Below the pieces are notes generated by a model. The model did not search any database and was not told where the DNA came from. It saw only the letters and a list, made by a program, of their open reading frames with translations. A stretch of 15,184 nt of DNA from an uncultured Anaerostipes sp. (GTDB lineage Bacteria; Bacillota; Clostridia; Lachnospirales; Lachnospiraceae). Below, one piece after another: positions 6,696-14,280 of the stretch; positions within the stretch are counted from its first letter, which is position 1; each line of letters starts with the position of its first letter. Position numbers and translations under genes: made by a program. The stretch lies in the NCBI GenBank assembly GCA_900756035.1, contig CAAEIR010000224.1, forward strand, positions 1 through 15,184, given 5' to 3'.

Positions 6696-8014
6696 AGTTT
6701 TTCTCCCCATCGAATTGGTATTTTGGCAGTAATTTTAAAACCGTCACTTCCATCATATACAACGCTTCCGTTAAGCATTTTTATTCGCTCTTCAATATGA
6801 ATTAACCCAAATCCTGTATGAATTTCTTCACAGCCAATCCCATTGTCACAAATCACAAGATTTATCCATTTATTTTCTTTCCACATAGTCACCTTAATTT
6901 CACTGGCTTTTCCATGTCGGATTGCATTGGTAATTCCCTCTTGGACTACCCGGTAAATCATATCCTCTTCATCTGAATTAAATTCTAATAAAGGTACATT
7001 ACACTGATAACAGATTTTCACTTTTGAAACCAGCATCGTATCTTCAATCATCTTTTCCAGAGCCTGTTTCAAATTCCTGTGCTCTAAAGCATCCGGTCGC
7101 AGTTTATTTACAGATCTCCGAATATCAGAAATTCCCTGCCTTGCCACTACAGAAATCTTATTCAACTGCTTTTTTGTCGCATCAACCGAATAATCAATCA
7201 TAGCAATGCAGGCATCAATTCCTGCAGAAAGACCTGTCATTGTATGACCCAAAGTGTCATGAATCTCTCTTGCAATCCGGTTACGCTCTCTGGTCTCTAC
7301 CATCTTTTCTGTCATCTGGGCATAATCTTTTAACTGATCATTCATTTCTTTTAATCTCATATTGGCAGTCTGCAGCTGAAGATTCAGCAGTGCAATTCTC
7401 GCATTCTCTTTCATTTGGTTCCGCATTAAAATAATCATATAAGCAATAAATGCAATCATATTAACTGCGATTAAAATATTCTTTATTCCCAAAATCATAG
7501 TACTGATTTTGGCGGGATAAACTCCTAAAAACTCCTGAAAGGAAATCATAGGCACCACCATAGATACAATCTCATAATCCGAAACAATAAATATAATTCC
7601 CATGATTACAAGAAATAGAAAACGGTTATGCTTATCCCGAATAGCTGTGACAATATCAGCAACTACCAACAACAAAATCCCATTATAACTGACATATAAA
7701 AGTTTAATAATCAGCAGGCAAAGTAACAATTCAATTCCATATGCTACAATCGACAATTTTGCCTTTCCGCTTTTTTCTCCACGTATTTCTATGATATACA
7801 AGAGAAGAAAGAATGCAACAAACATAATAATGATGGCTCCCAACGGCTCCATTGGCATATATGTAATATTCTCTAAAAAACTCCGTGCTTCAAAATTATC
7901 ATTAATTTGATTTAAAGTCAGAAGAAAGACTAAGGCAAAAAAACCTAATATCATAAAATTGATCAATCCCATAAAAATTTTTAAATAATACAGATTATAA
8001 TTTTTTCTATCCAT
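6692..8014 (-). CDS. NarL-type sensor histidine kinase with multi-pass membrane domain
   Basis: Kinase of 440 residues. About six membrane helices (roughly 10-34, 57-78, 86-106, 107-123, 131-146 and 171-197) have only short loops, so there is no obvious extracellular ligand-binding domain. A likely coiled coil (201-245) leads into a HisKA_3 domain with phosphoacceptor H252 in REIHDTLGHTMTG. The ATPase domain has EGITNAIRHG (N363), DNGIG (390-394) and GFGL (401-404). The ATG at 8012-8014 is preferred over 8035 because AGAGGG precedes it, whereas the upstream ATG has no SD. It lies 11 bases after the first binding-protein gene and overlaps the regulator by 4 bases. Signal input is probably through the flanking binding proteins. 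Confidence 0.93.
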   Translation of the reverse strand: MDRKNYNLYYLKIFMGLINFMILGFFALVFLLTLNQINDNFEARSFLENITYMPMEPLGAIIIMFVAFFLLLYIIEIRGEKSGKAKLSIVAYGIELLLCLLIIKLLYVSYNGILLLVVADIVTAIRDKHNRFLFLVIMGIIFIVSDYEIVSMVVPMISFQEFLGVYPAKISTMILGIKNILIAVNMIAFIAYMIILMRNQMKENARIALLNLQLQTANMRLKEMNDQLKDYAQMTEKMVETRERNRIAREIHDTLGHTMTGLSAGIDACIAMIDYSVDATKKQLNKISVVARQGISDIRRSVNKLRPDALEHRNLKQALEKMIEDTMLVSKVKICYQCNVPLLEFNSDEEDMIYRVVQEGITNAIRHGKASEIKVTMWKENKWINLVICDNGIGCEEIHTGFGLIHIEERIKMLNGSVVYDGSDGFKITAKIPIRWGEKL

Positions 8015-8025
8015 TGTCCCTCTCT

Positions 8026-9006
8026 CTACTGCCATCGATTCATGTCCGACTGCTCCACATTTTCCTCAGTCACCATATGCACAGGTATGATCTTCATCTT
8101 TTCTAATTTCTTTCCATCTAAAATCTGATAGATCGATGTAATCACTGCATTTGCCATCTGCTTTGGTGACTGAGCAGAAGTTCCTTCCATCATTCCGTCC
8201 TGAATCAATTTCTTGGCTTCCGGTGACCCGTCAACACCATATACAAGCACCCCGCTGCGGGCATTCGCGCGATCCAGAGCAGCCAACGCCCCCATTGCCG
8301 CCGGATCATTTAATGCCATAATCACATCAATATCCTGATATTGATTAATAATTTTCTCTACCTTTGGAAGAGATCTCTCAATTTGCCCTTGTGTATCTGT
8401 CGATGCAAGGATTCGGTATTGACTATGTCCTCGAATCGTATCTAAAAATCCCTGAATCCTGTCAACTCCTGATTTTGCACTCTTATGAGTTAATAGTACA
8501 ATCCCCGCCTGTTTCTTTTGTTTCATCATCTCTTTTGCACACTGCACTCCTGCCTGATAATTATCAGAAACAATGGTCATTGTAACCAGATCTTTACGAT
8601 ATACCGGTGTATCGATGACGATCACCGGAATCCCAGCTTCTTTTGCAGCCCTGAGTCCCGGTTCAACACCCTTCCAGTCCACTGGATTTAAAAATATTGC
8701 ATCCACTTTCTTTTTTACCAAATACTTTATCTGAGCATTTTGTTTTTTCTGGTCCAGTGCCGGATCCAGACTAATCAAATGATCTCCTCGTTTTTCTACC
8801 TGTGTCCGGATCTGATTATCTACCACTTTATAAAAGTCATTATTCATTGTCATATAGGTTGCCCCAAATACCCGTTGAATATTATGATTCTCTTTCCAAT
8901 ACAATATAAATACCTTGGCATAAATTCCGGCAATAATCCCGAACAAACACAGCACAATTAAAATGCTGATCTGGCCTTTCCACACTTTTATTCTCTCCCG
9001 ATCCAT
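8026..9006 (-). CDS. Membrane-anchored RbsB-like (periplasmic-binding-protein-4) sugar-binding protein, likely sensor subunit
   Basis: This 326-residue protein has an N-terminal helix (about 13-36) preceded by basic residues. The single cysteine in the helix is not in a lipobox context (VLC), so a signal anchor is likely. Residues 46-315 match the ribose-binding-protein fold: FLNPVDWKGVEPGLRAAKEAGIPVIVID, then VSDNYQAG (146-153), ALNDPAAMGALAALD (231-245) and YGVDGSPEAKK (256-266). The ATG at 9004-9006 has GAGG eight bases upstream. The upstream ATG at 9039 overlaps nadE by 10 bases and has no SD. It leads the sensor operon, 23 bases after nadE. A role in signalling to the kinase is inferred from the absence of transporter genes and the similarity of the layout to LevQRST. 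Confidence 0.88.
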   Translation of the reverse strand: MDRERIKVWKGQISILIVLCLFGIIAGIYAKVFILYWKENHNIQRVFGATYMTMNNDFYKVVDNQIRTQVEKRGDHLISLDPALDQKKQNAQIKYLVKKKVDAIFLNPVDWKGVEPGLRAAKEAGIPVIVIDTPVYRKDLVTMTIVSDNYQAGVQCAKEMMKQKKQAGIVLLTHKSAKSGVDRIQGFLDTIRGHSQYRILASTDTQGQIERSLPKVEKIINQYQDIDVIMALNDPAAMGALAALDRANARSGVLVYGVDGSPEAKKLIQDGMMEGTSAQSPKQMANAVITSIYQILDGKKLEKMKIIPVHMVTEENVEQSDMNRWQ

Positions 9007-9029
9007 TTTCAGTGCCTCATTTCTATTTT

Positions 9030-10928
9030 TTAAAGCCATGCAGAAGGACTGGCATCACTTGGCATCCTTAAATCTCCTCTCGGCGATACCGCAACACTTC
9101 CGACCTTCGGTCCGTCCGGCAGGCAGGATCGCTTAAACTGCTGACTGAAGAATCTCCAGTAGAATTTATCCAGCCATTTGGTAATTACATCTTCTTCATA
9201 CACTCCTTCGAAGGTCTGTTTTGCCATTCGATATAATTTTTCTTTTGGAAATCCAAACCGCATCATATAATATAAGAAGAAATCATGAAGTTCATAAGGG
9301 CCTACCAGATCTTCTGTCTTCTGAGAAATCACACCGTCTACCGGCGGAAGCAGTTCCGGACTTACAGGAGTGTCCAAAACATCCATCAAAACGTCTGAAA
9401 GTTTCTGATTTTCTACAGTCTCTGCATAATAAAGAACTAAATACCTCACTAAAGTCTTCGGCACAGAACAGTTCACTGCATACATGGACATATGATCTCC
9501 ATTGTAAGTTGCCCATCCAAGAGCCAATTCGGACATATCTCCGGTTCCGATTACCATACCGTTACACTGGTTTGCCATATCCATTAAAATCTGTGTCCGC
9601 TCTCTTGCCTGAGAATTCTCATAAGTTACATCATGGTTTTCTTCATCATGACCGATATCCGAAAAATGCTGGCGTACAGCCTTTTCAATATTAACTTCTT
9701 TTAACGTTGCTCCCAATTCCCGAATGAGGGATACTGCATTCTGATAAGTACGATCTGTTGTTCCAAAACAAGGCATCGTCACACAAATTAAATTCTCCCT
9801 TGGAATCTCCAGCATATCAAAAGCTCGTGCCGTAACAAGAACTGCCAACGTAGAATCCAGTCCGCCGGAAATTCCAACGACTGCATGCTTACAGTTTGTA
9901 TGTTCCAGCCTCTTTTTAAGTCCCATCGCCTGAATTGTTAAAATTTCATGGCAGCGTTTGTCTCTTTCTTCCTGCCGATCCGGCACAAATGGGGCTTTCG
10001 GAAATCTTCTGGATAATTTGGTATCGGTAATATTCAAAGAGAACTCAATCTCTGCATAATCTCCGATCTGTTCGCCCGGAAAAGATGTCATCTTCCGACG
10101 TTCCGCCGCCAGTCTCTGTACGTCAATATCTGCATAAATAATCTCGTTGGTAAATCTCTTGGCCTCTGCAAGAACAGAACCATTTTCGCAGATCAGATGA
10201 TGTCCGCTGTAGACTACGTCCTGAGTAGATTCTCCTTCTCCCGCATTGGCATACAGATAAACGGCAAGAAGTCTTGCAGACTGATTCGCTACCAGATTTC
10301 GCCGATAAGTTTCTTTGGTCGTTGTCTCCACACTTGCGGAAGGATTACAAATTACCGTAGCACCTGCCATCGCATGATATGTGCTTGGAGGAAGAGGTAC
10401 CCACAGATCCTCGCACACTTCACAGGCAACGACCAGTTCCGGAATCTCTGCGCAGGTAAACAACTGATTGGTACAAATCGGTACCGGCTCATCTCCAAGT
10501 CCCTGCCAGATCATATCATCCAAGTCTTTTCCGGATGCAAAATGGCGCAGTTCGTAGAACTCAGAATAGTTTGGCAAATGTGTCTTTGGAACGATTCCGA
10601 GAATTCTTCCACGATTTATGACAACTGCACAGTTATATAATTTATTCTTTACAACCAATGGGCATCCAACGATCACCAGCATGTTTTCGTCTTTTGTCTC
10701 TTTTGCAATCTTCAACAGCTGATTTTTACACTCTGCAAGAAGCGGCTGCTGTAAAAACAGATCTCCACATGTATATCCACTGATTGTCAACTCAGAAAAC
10801 ACCAAAAGACTGGCTCCGTTTGCTCCAGTCTCTTTGATGATTTCTATAATTTTTTCAGCATTATATACGGGATCTGCAACTTTCACTTTCGGTGTTGCAC
10901 AGGCAACTTTGATAAATCCATCTTTCAT
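9030..10928 (-). CDS. nadE: Glutamine-dependent NAD+ synthetase
   Basis: Bifunctional enzyme of 632 residues that converts nicotinic acid adenine dinucleotide, ATP and glutamine to NAD+, the last step of NAD synthesis. The N-terminal glutaminase (CN-hydrolase, about 5-290) shows the triad E46 (FSELTISGY), K115 (PKTHLPN) and C172 (CEVCEDLWVP). The C-terminal synthetase has the ATP pyrophosphatase loop SGGLDST (354-360), GTGDMSELALGWATYNGDHMSMYAVN (461-486) and the terminal SPRGDLRMPSDASPSAWL. Length and both domains are complete, so ammonia from glutamine can be channelled internally. The ATG has GAGG seven bases upstream and lies 46 bases after prfA. No terminator follows before the sensor genes. 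Confidence 0.97.
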   Translation of the reverse strand: MKDGFIKVACATPKVKVADPVYNAEKIIEIIKETGANGASLLVFSELTISGYTCGDLFLQQPLLAECKNQLLKIAKETKDENMLVIVGCPLVVKNKLYNCAVVINRGRILGIVPKTHLPNYSEFYELRHFASGKDLDDMIWQGLGDEPVPICTNQLFTCAEIPELVVACEVCEDLWVPLPPSTYHAMAGATVICNPSASVETTTKETYRRNLVANQSARLLAVYLYANAGEGESTQDVVYSGHHLICENGSVLAEAKRFTNEIIYADIDVQRLAAERRKMTSFPGEQIGDYAEIEFSLNITDTKLSRRFPKAPFVPDRQEERDKRCHEILTIQAMGLKKRLEHTNCKHAVVGISGGLDSTLAVLVTARAFDMLEIPRENLICVTMPCFGTTDRTYQNAVSLIRELGATLKEVNIEKAVRQHFSDIGHDEENHDVTYENSQARERTQILMDMANQCNGMVIGTGDMSELALGWATYNGDHMSMYAVNCSVPKTLVRYLVLYYAETVENQKLSDVLMDVLDTPVSPELLPPVDGVISQKTEDLVGPYELHDFFLYYMMRFGFPKEKLYRMAKQTFEGVYEEDVITKWLDKFYWRFFSQQFKRSCLPDGPKVGSVAVSPRGDLRMPSDASPSAWL

Positions 10929-10974
10929 TTTTTTACCTCATTATTATCCCTGATCACCGGATTTTCCCGGCATC

Positions 10975-12048
10975 TTAATCCTGTTCCATGTTACTCAGCT
11001 TAGCAGCCTGATCTGCTGCAGTCAGACTGTCAATTAACTCATCTAAATCCCCATTCATAATCGAATCCAGCTTGTGAAGTGTCAGCTTAATTCTGTGATC
11101 TGTCACACGCCCCTGTGGATAATTGTATGTCCTGATCTTCTCTGAGCGATCTCCTGTTCCGATCTGACTCTTTCTCTTCGCTGCCTCTTCATCATGAGCT
11201 TTCTGCTGCTCTAATTCGTACAAGCGGGAACGCAGAACTTTCAATGCCTTATCCTTATTCTTTAACTGTGATTTCTCATCCTGGCAAGATACCACAATTC
11301 CTGTCGGAAGATGTGTTAATCGAACCGCAGAGTCTGTAGTATTGACACACTGTCCACCATTACCGGATGCACGGAATACGTCAAATTTACAATCGTTCAT
11401 ATCAATTTCCACTTCCACATCTTCAACCTCCGGCATAATTGCCACCGTAATCGTTGAAGTATGAATTCTTCCGCCGGATTCTGTTGCCGGAATCCTCTGT
11501 ACACGATGAACACCACTCTCATATTTAAATCTTGAGTACGCGCCCTGTCCTGATACCATAAATACCAGTTCCTTAAATCCGCCGATTCCACTCTCGTTAA
11601 AACTCAAAGTATTCACCTGCCATCTGCGGCCTTCTGCATAACTTCGATACATCCGGGCCACATCGGAAACAAACAGTCCTGCTTCATCTCCACCGGCTCC
11701 GGCACGCATCTCCACGATAATATTTTTATCGTCCATTGGGTCCTTTGGAATCAGAAGAATTTTCAACTCATTTTCCAGACGTTCTACATTGACCTTAGAT
11801 TCTGCTAATTCCTCTTTTGCCAACTCTTTTAACTCTTCGTCTGTCTCTTCATCCAACATCTCCAGACTGTCTTCTACATTTTGCTTTTCTGCCTTGTACT
11901 CCTTATATTTTTCCACAATCGGGGTCAAATCATTCTGTTCTTTCATCAGATCACGAAATCGATTCTGATTGGAAGCCACATCCGGATCATTTAATTCCTG
12001 CAATACTGTATCCAGACGATCTACCAAACTTTCTAACTTATCAAACAT
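10975..12048 (-). CDS. prfA: Peptide chain release factor 1 (RF1)
   Basis: RF1 of 357 residues, a normal length. It recognises UAA and UAG through the PxT-type motif PAT (188-190, in RIPATESGGRIHTS) and triggers peptide release with GGQ (231-233, in RASGNGGQCVNTTDSAVR). The N-terminal half has the acidic coiled coil of domain 1 and REM-RAGAGGDEA at 114-123. PAT rather than SPF distinguishes it from RF2. Q233 is the expected target of PrmC, encoded just upstream. The ATG at 12046-12048 has AAAGGA close by. Spacing to prmC is 58 bases with no hairpin, so they are probably cotranscribed. Confidence 0.98.
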   Translation of the reverse strand: MFDKLESLVDRLDTVLQELNDPDVASNQNRFRDLMKEQNDLTPIVEKYKEYKAEKQNVEDSLEMLDEETDEELKELAKEELAESKVNVERLENELKILLIPKDPMDDKNIIVEMRAGAGGDEAGLFVSDVARMYRSYAEGRRWQVNTLSFNESGIGGFKELVFMVSGQGAYSRFKYESGVHRVQRIPATESGGRIHTSTITVAIMPEVEDVEVEIDMNDCKFDVFRASGNGGQCVNTTDSAVRLTHLPTGIVVSCQDEKSQLKNKDKALKVLRSRLYELEQQKAHDEEAAKRKSQIGTGDRSEKIRTYNYPQGRVTDHRIKLTLHKLDSIMNGDLDELIDSLTAADQAAKLSNMEQD

Positions 12049-12106
12049 ATCCTTTCTCCTTCTCTAATAATTACGACTGCCACCGAAGGGCATATTCAAT
12101 GTGAGA

Positions 12107-12949
12107 TTACTCTCCTGTGTGATATCCCAACACCAGACGATCCAGTCCTGCCAGATCCTTTTTTACCAGAACATTTTGAAAACCTGCTTTTTTCATCAAA
12201 TCTGCCACAGCCTCTCCCTGATCATATCCAATCTCAAAAGCCAGCATTCCTCCGGAATTTAAATACTCCGCCGCATCTTCTACAATTTTTCGATAGAAAA
12301 AAAGTCCGTCTTCTTTTCCATCTAACGCAAGCATCGGTTCATGTTCCCTCACTTCCGGCATCAACTGCAGACATTCTTCACTTTTAATGTAAGGGGGATT
12401 GGAAATAATCAGATCATAACGCCCTGTTACCTTTTCAAAAAGATCACTTTGGATAAATTTTACCATAGGCGCAAGGTTTTCGCCATTAGCTTTTGCAATT
12501 TTCAATGCTTTTTCACTAATATCTGTTCCCACACATACCTTCGGTTTTAACAGTAATGCCAGACTGACTGCAATACATCCGGAACCGGTACATAAATCTA
12601 ATATCTTCTCCGGATGAATTCCCTGAGCTATCACTTCCTCAAGAACTGTCTCCGTATCTTGTCTCGGAATCAAAACATCTGGTGTTACCTGAAAGGTATA
12701 CCCCATAAATTCCTGTGTTCCAAGAAGATATTGCAGAGGAATCCGTTTCTTAGCCCGCTCTTTCAAAAGTCCCCGGTATGCTTCCAGAGCTTCACCTTCC
12801 TCTACCTCTTCTGTCATCCCAAACAAATAGTCTTCTCTGGAAAGCTTCAGACAATGAGAAAACAGATACCATGCCTCTCCAGAAGCATTTTCTATCTTCT
12901 GTTCTTCTAATATTCTTTGTCCGCATAGGACCCATTCTCTTCTATTCAT
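12107..12949 (-). CDS. prmC: Peptide chain release factor N(5)-glutamine methyltransferase
   Basis: SAM-dependent methyltransferase of 280 residues that modifies the GGQ glutamine of release factors. It has an N-terminal helical domain, PLQYLLGTQEFMGYTF (71-86), IPRQDTE (94-100), the SAM-binding LDLCTGSGCIAVSLA (117-131) and the catalytic NPPY (184-187). The start at 12947-12949 gives the usual MNRREWVLCGQRILEEQKIE beginning and overlaps the yqhQ stop by 8 bases. The frame is open upstream to a TTG at 13021, but those 24 codons lie inside yqhQ. SD support for 12949 is imperfect: AGAGG is only one base from the ATG, so initiation may depend on coupling to yqhQ. Confidence 0.95.
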   Translation of the reverse strand: MNRREWVLCGQRILEEQKIENASGEAWYLFSHCLKLSREDYLFGMTEEVEEGEALEAYRGLLKERAKKRIPLQYLLGTQEFMGYTFQVTPDVLIPRQDTETVLEEVIAQGIHPEKILDLCTGSGCIAVSLALLLKPKVCVGTDISEKALKIAKANGENLAPMVKFIQSDLFEKVTGRYDLIISNPPYIKSEECLQLMPEVREHEPMLALDGKEDGLFFYRKIVEDAAEYLNSGGMLAFEIGYDQGEAVADLMKKAGFQNVLVKKDLAGLDRLVLGYHTGE

Positions 12950-13874
12950 TCCTCTTTCGCTCCCTGCTAAGATAGTCTCGCCAATCAAAGACTCCCTCCA
13001 CTGACGCAATGGCAACCTCAATCATAGATTCATCCGGTTCTCTGGTTGTCAATTTTTGAAGACAGAGCCCCGGCTTGCTGAAAATCTGAACCAAAGGATG
13101 ATCACTGTTACCTGCCAGCCTGATAAACTCATAAGATACTCCTGCCACTAACGGAAGAAACAAAAGCCGCAAAAAAACTCTCAGCCAGATCTCATCGACT
13201 CGGATAAAAAAGAAAAATACCATACTTATAATCATAACAATAAAAAGGAAACTGGTTCCGCAGCGCTTATGAAGCCGGGAATATTTCTTTACATTTTCCG
13301 GTGTCAGATCTTCTCCTGCCTCCAGACAATTAATGGTTTTATGCTCCGCTCCGTGATACATAAAGACCCTTCGAATATCTTCCATATGAGAAATCAGAAC
13401 AATATACCCAAGAAAAATTCCAATTCGAATCAGCCCCTCCACAATTAAAATGACATATTCGTTTCGTATCCAGCTGCCCAGAAATTCAGATGCCAAATAT
13501 GGCAGCACCATAAACAGACCAATGGAAATCGCCAGAGATAAAATCATAACAAACGTCATCACGATTTTTTCACCTTTGCCCTTCATCAGCTTCTCTGCAA
13601 TTTCATCCAACTTTCCGGTGTCTTCTTCCTCATCTTCAAAAAAACTTGCTGAGTAATTTAATGTTTTCATGCCAATTACCATGGATTCTATAAAATTGAC
13701 CACACCTCTTAAAATTGGCAGTTGAAATACCGGGTGTTTCTCTGCGAAACTTACGCAATCCTCTACTTTTGTCTCAATCTCTCCATCGGGCTTCCTGACA
13801 GAAACAGCGTATCGATCCATATTTTTCATCATTACGCCTTCCATAACAGCCTGCCCTCCAATACGAACCGCCAT
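12942..13874 (-). CDS. yqhQ: DUF1385 membrane protein (YqhQ family)
   Basis: This 310-residue protein matches the conserved YqhQ/DUF1385 family, whose function is not firmly known. It has the N-terminal signature GGQAVMEGVMMKNMDRYAVSVR (6-27), PILRGVVNFIESM (53-65), the central YHGAEHKTINCLEAGEDLT (173-191) with SRLHKRCGTSFLF (199-211), and hydrophobic segments at about 105-130, 138-163, 207-224 and 229-248. The EHKT histidine and the HKRCGTSF cysteine are strongly conserved in the family, but no reaction is established that I can name. The ATG at 13872-13874 has AAGGAG six bases upstream. It sits between rpmE and prmC, as in many Clostridia. Confidence 0.95.
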   Translation of the reverse strand: MAVRIGGQAVMEGVMMKNMDRYAVSVRKPDGEIETKVEDCVSFAEKHPVFQLPILRGVVNFIESMVIGMKTLNYSASFFEDEEEDTGKLDEIAEKLMKGKGEKIVMTFVMILSLAISIGLFMVLPYLASEFLGSWIRNEYVILIVEGLIRIGIFLGYIVLISHMEDIRRVFMYHGAEHKTINCLEAGEDLTPENVKKYSRLHKRCGTSFLFIVMIISMVFFFFIRVDEIWLRVFLRLLFLPLVAGVSYEFIRLAGNSDHPLVQIFSKPGLCLQKLTTREPDESMIEVAIASVEGVFDWRDYLSRERKRNE

Positions 13875-13892
13875 TTTTCACTCCTTATATCA

Positions 13893-13931
13893 TAAAAAAG
13901 AAAAGGTTGAGATTAATGATAACCTCAACCT
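13893..13931 (-). terminator. Intrinsic terminator after rpmE
   Basis: The arms AGGTTGAG (13904-13911 on the plus strand) and CTCAACCT (13924-13931) form a perfect 8-bp stem with a 12-base loop. On the minus strand the stem is followed by TTTCTTTTTT. It ends 18 bases before the yqhQ ATG, so it also sits in the yqhQ leader. Confidence 0.85.
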
Positions 13932-13945
13932 GATTTCTAACTTTT

Positions 13946-14146
13946 CTACTTAACACCATATTTACGATTGAACTTATCAATACGTCCACGAGCCTGAGTA
14001 GCTTTCTGCTGTCCTGTATAGAACGAATGACATTTGGAGCAGATTTCTACGTGGATATCTTCCTTTGTAGATCCTGTTACAAACTCATTTCCACAGTTAC
14101 ATACTACTTTTGCCTGATAATAATTTGGATGGATTCCTTCACGCAT
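13946..14146 (-). CDS. rpmE: 50S ribosomal protein L31, zinc-binding (C+) form
   Basis: Ribosomal protein of 66 residues, starting MREGIHPNYYQAKVVC. Four cysteines (C16, C18, C36 and C39) make it the zinc-containing L31 form. The zinc-independent paralogue of other bacteria lacks them. GTGQ/YTG, GRIDKFNRKYG and overall length match B. subtilis RpmE. The start at 14144-14146 is chosen because AGAGGTGA sits about six bases upstream; the in-frame GTG at 14155 is part of that SD. It lies 134 bases after rho, has its own promoter and leader, and ends 14 bases before its terminator hairpin. Confidence 0.97.
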   Translation of the reverse strand: MREGIHPNYYQAKVVCNCGNEFVTGSTKEDIHVEICSKCHSFYTGQQKATQARGRIDKFNRKYGVK

Positions 14147-14237
14147 GTTCTTCACCTCTTCTAAATATTAATCTTTGTTGGATTTTGCCAACATTTACAT
14201 ACTTTGACTTTCGTCACTTCTTGTTTTTACAAACAGC
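14147..14237 (-). promoter_or_regulatory. Structured rpmE leader RNA, candidate ribosomal-protein leader
   Basis: The predicted leader of about 90 bases holds two short hairpins: TGAC-GAAA-GTCA (14205-14216), with a GNRA tetraloop, and TGTTGG/CCAACA (14176-14181 with 14188-14193, 6-base loop), about 30 bases upstream of the start codon. Leaders controlling L31 synthesis are known in several bacterial groups. Whether this matches one of them cannot be told by eye. Confidence 0.4.
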
Positions 14238-14243
14238 TTTTTT

Positions 14244-14272
14244 ATTCTACCACACTGCCGGGCAGAATGCAA
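14244..14272 (-). promoter_or_regulatory. Sigma-A type promoter of rpmE with extended -10
   Basis: On the minus strand, -35 TTGCAT (14267-14272), a 17-base spacer and -10 TAGAAT (14244-14249) preceded by TGG give an extended -10 promoter. It begins 8 bases after the rho stop codon, so rpmE can be transcribed independently of rho. The expected start is near 14237. Confidence 0.75.
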
Positions 14273-14280
14273 ATACTTTT

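Noticed and set aside
9221..9694. Plus-strand open frame of 157 codons, and a similar one at 10197-10640
   Set aside because: Both are antisense shadows of nadE, which is complete with all catalytic residues on the minus strand.
10957..10970. CCGG/CCGG hairpin between prfA and nadE as a terminator
   Set aside because: The stem is 4 bp with no T-run, so prfA and nadE are more likely cotranscribed.
12950..13021. Longer prmC start at a TTG 24 codons upstream
   Set aside because: The added codons are just another frame of the yqhQ C-terminus. The family alignment expected by eye starts at the ATG at 12949.
14250..14266. CTGC-CCG-GCAG palindrome after rho as a terminator
   Set aside because: The stem is only 4 bp, no T-run follows, and it coincides with the spacer of the rpmE promoter.
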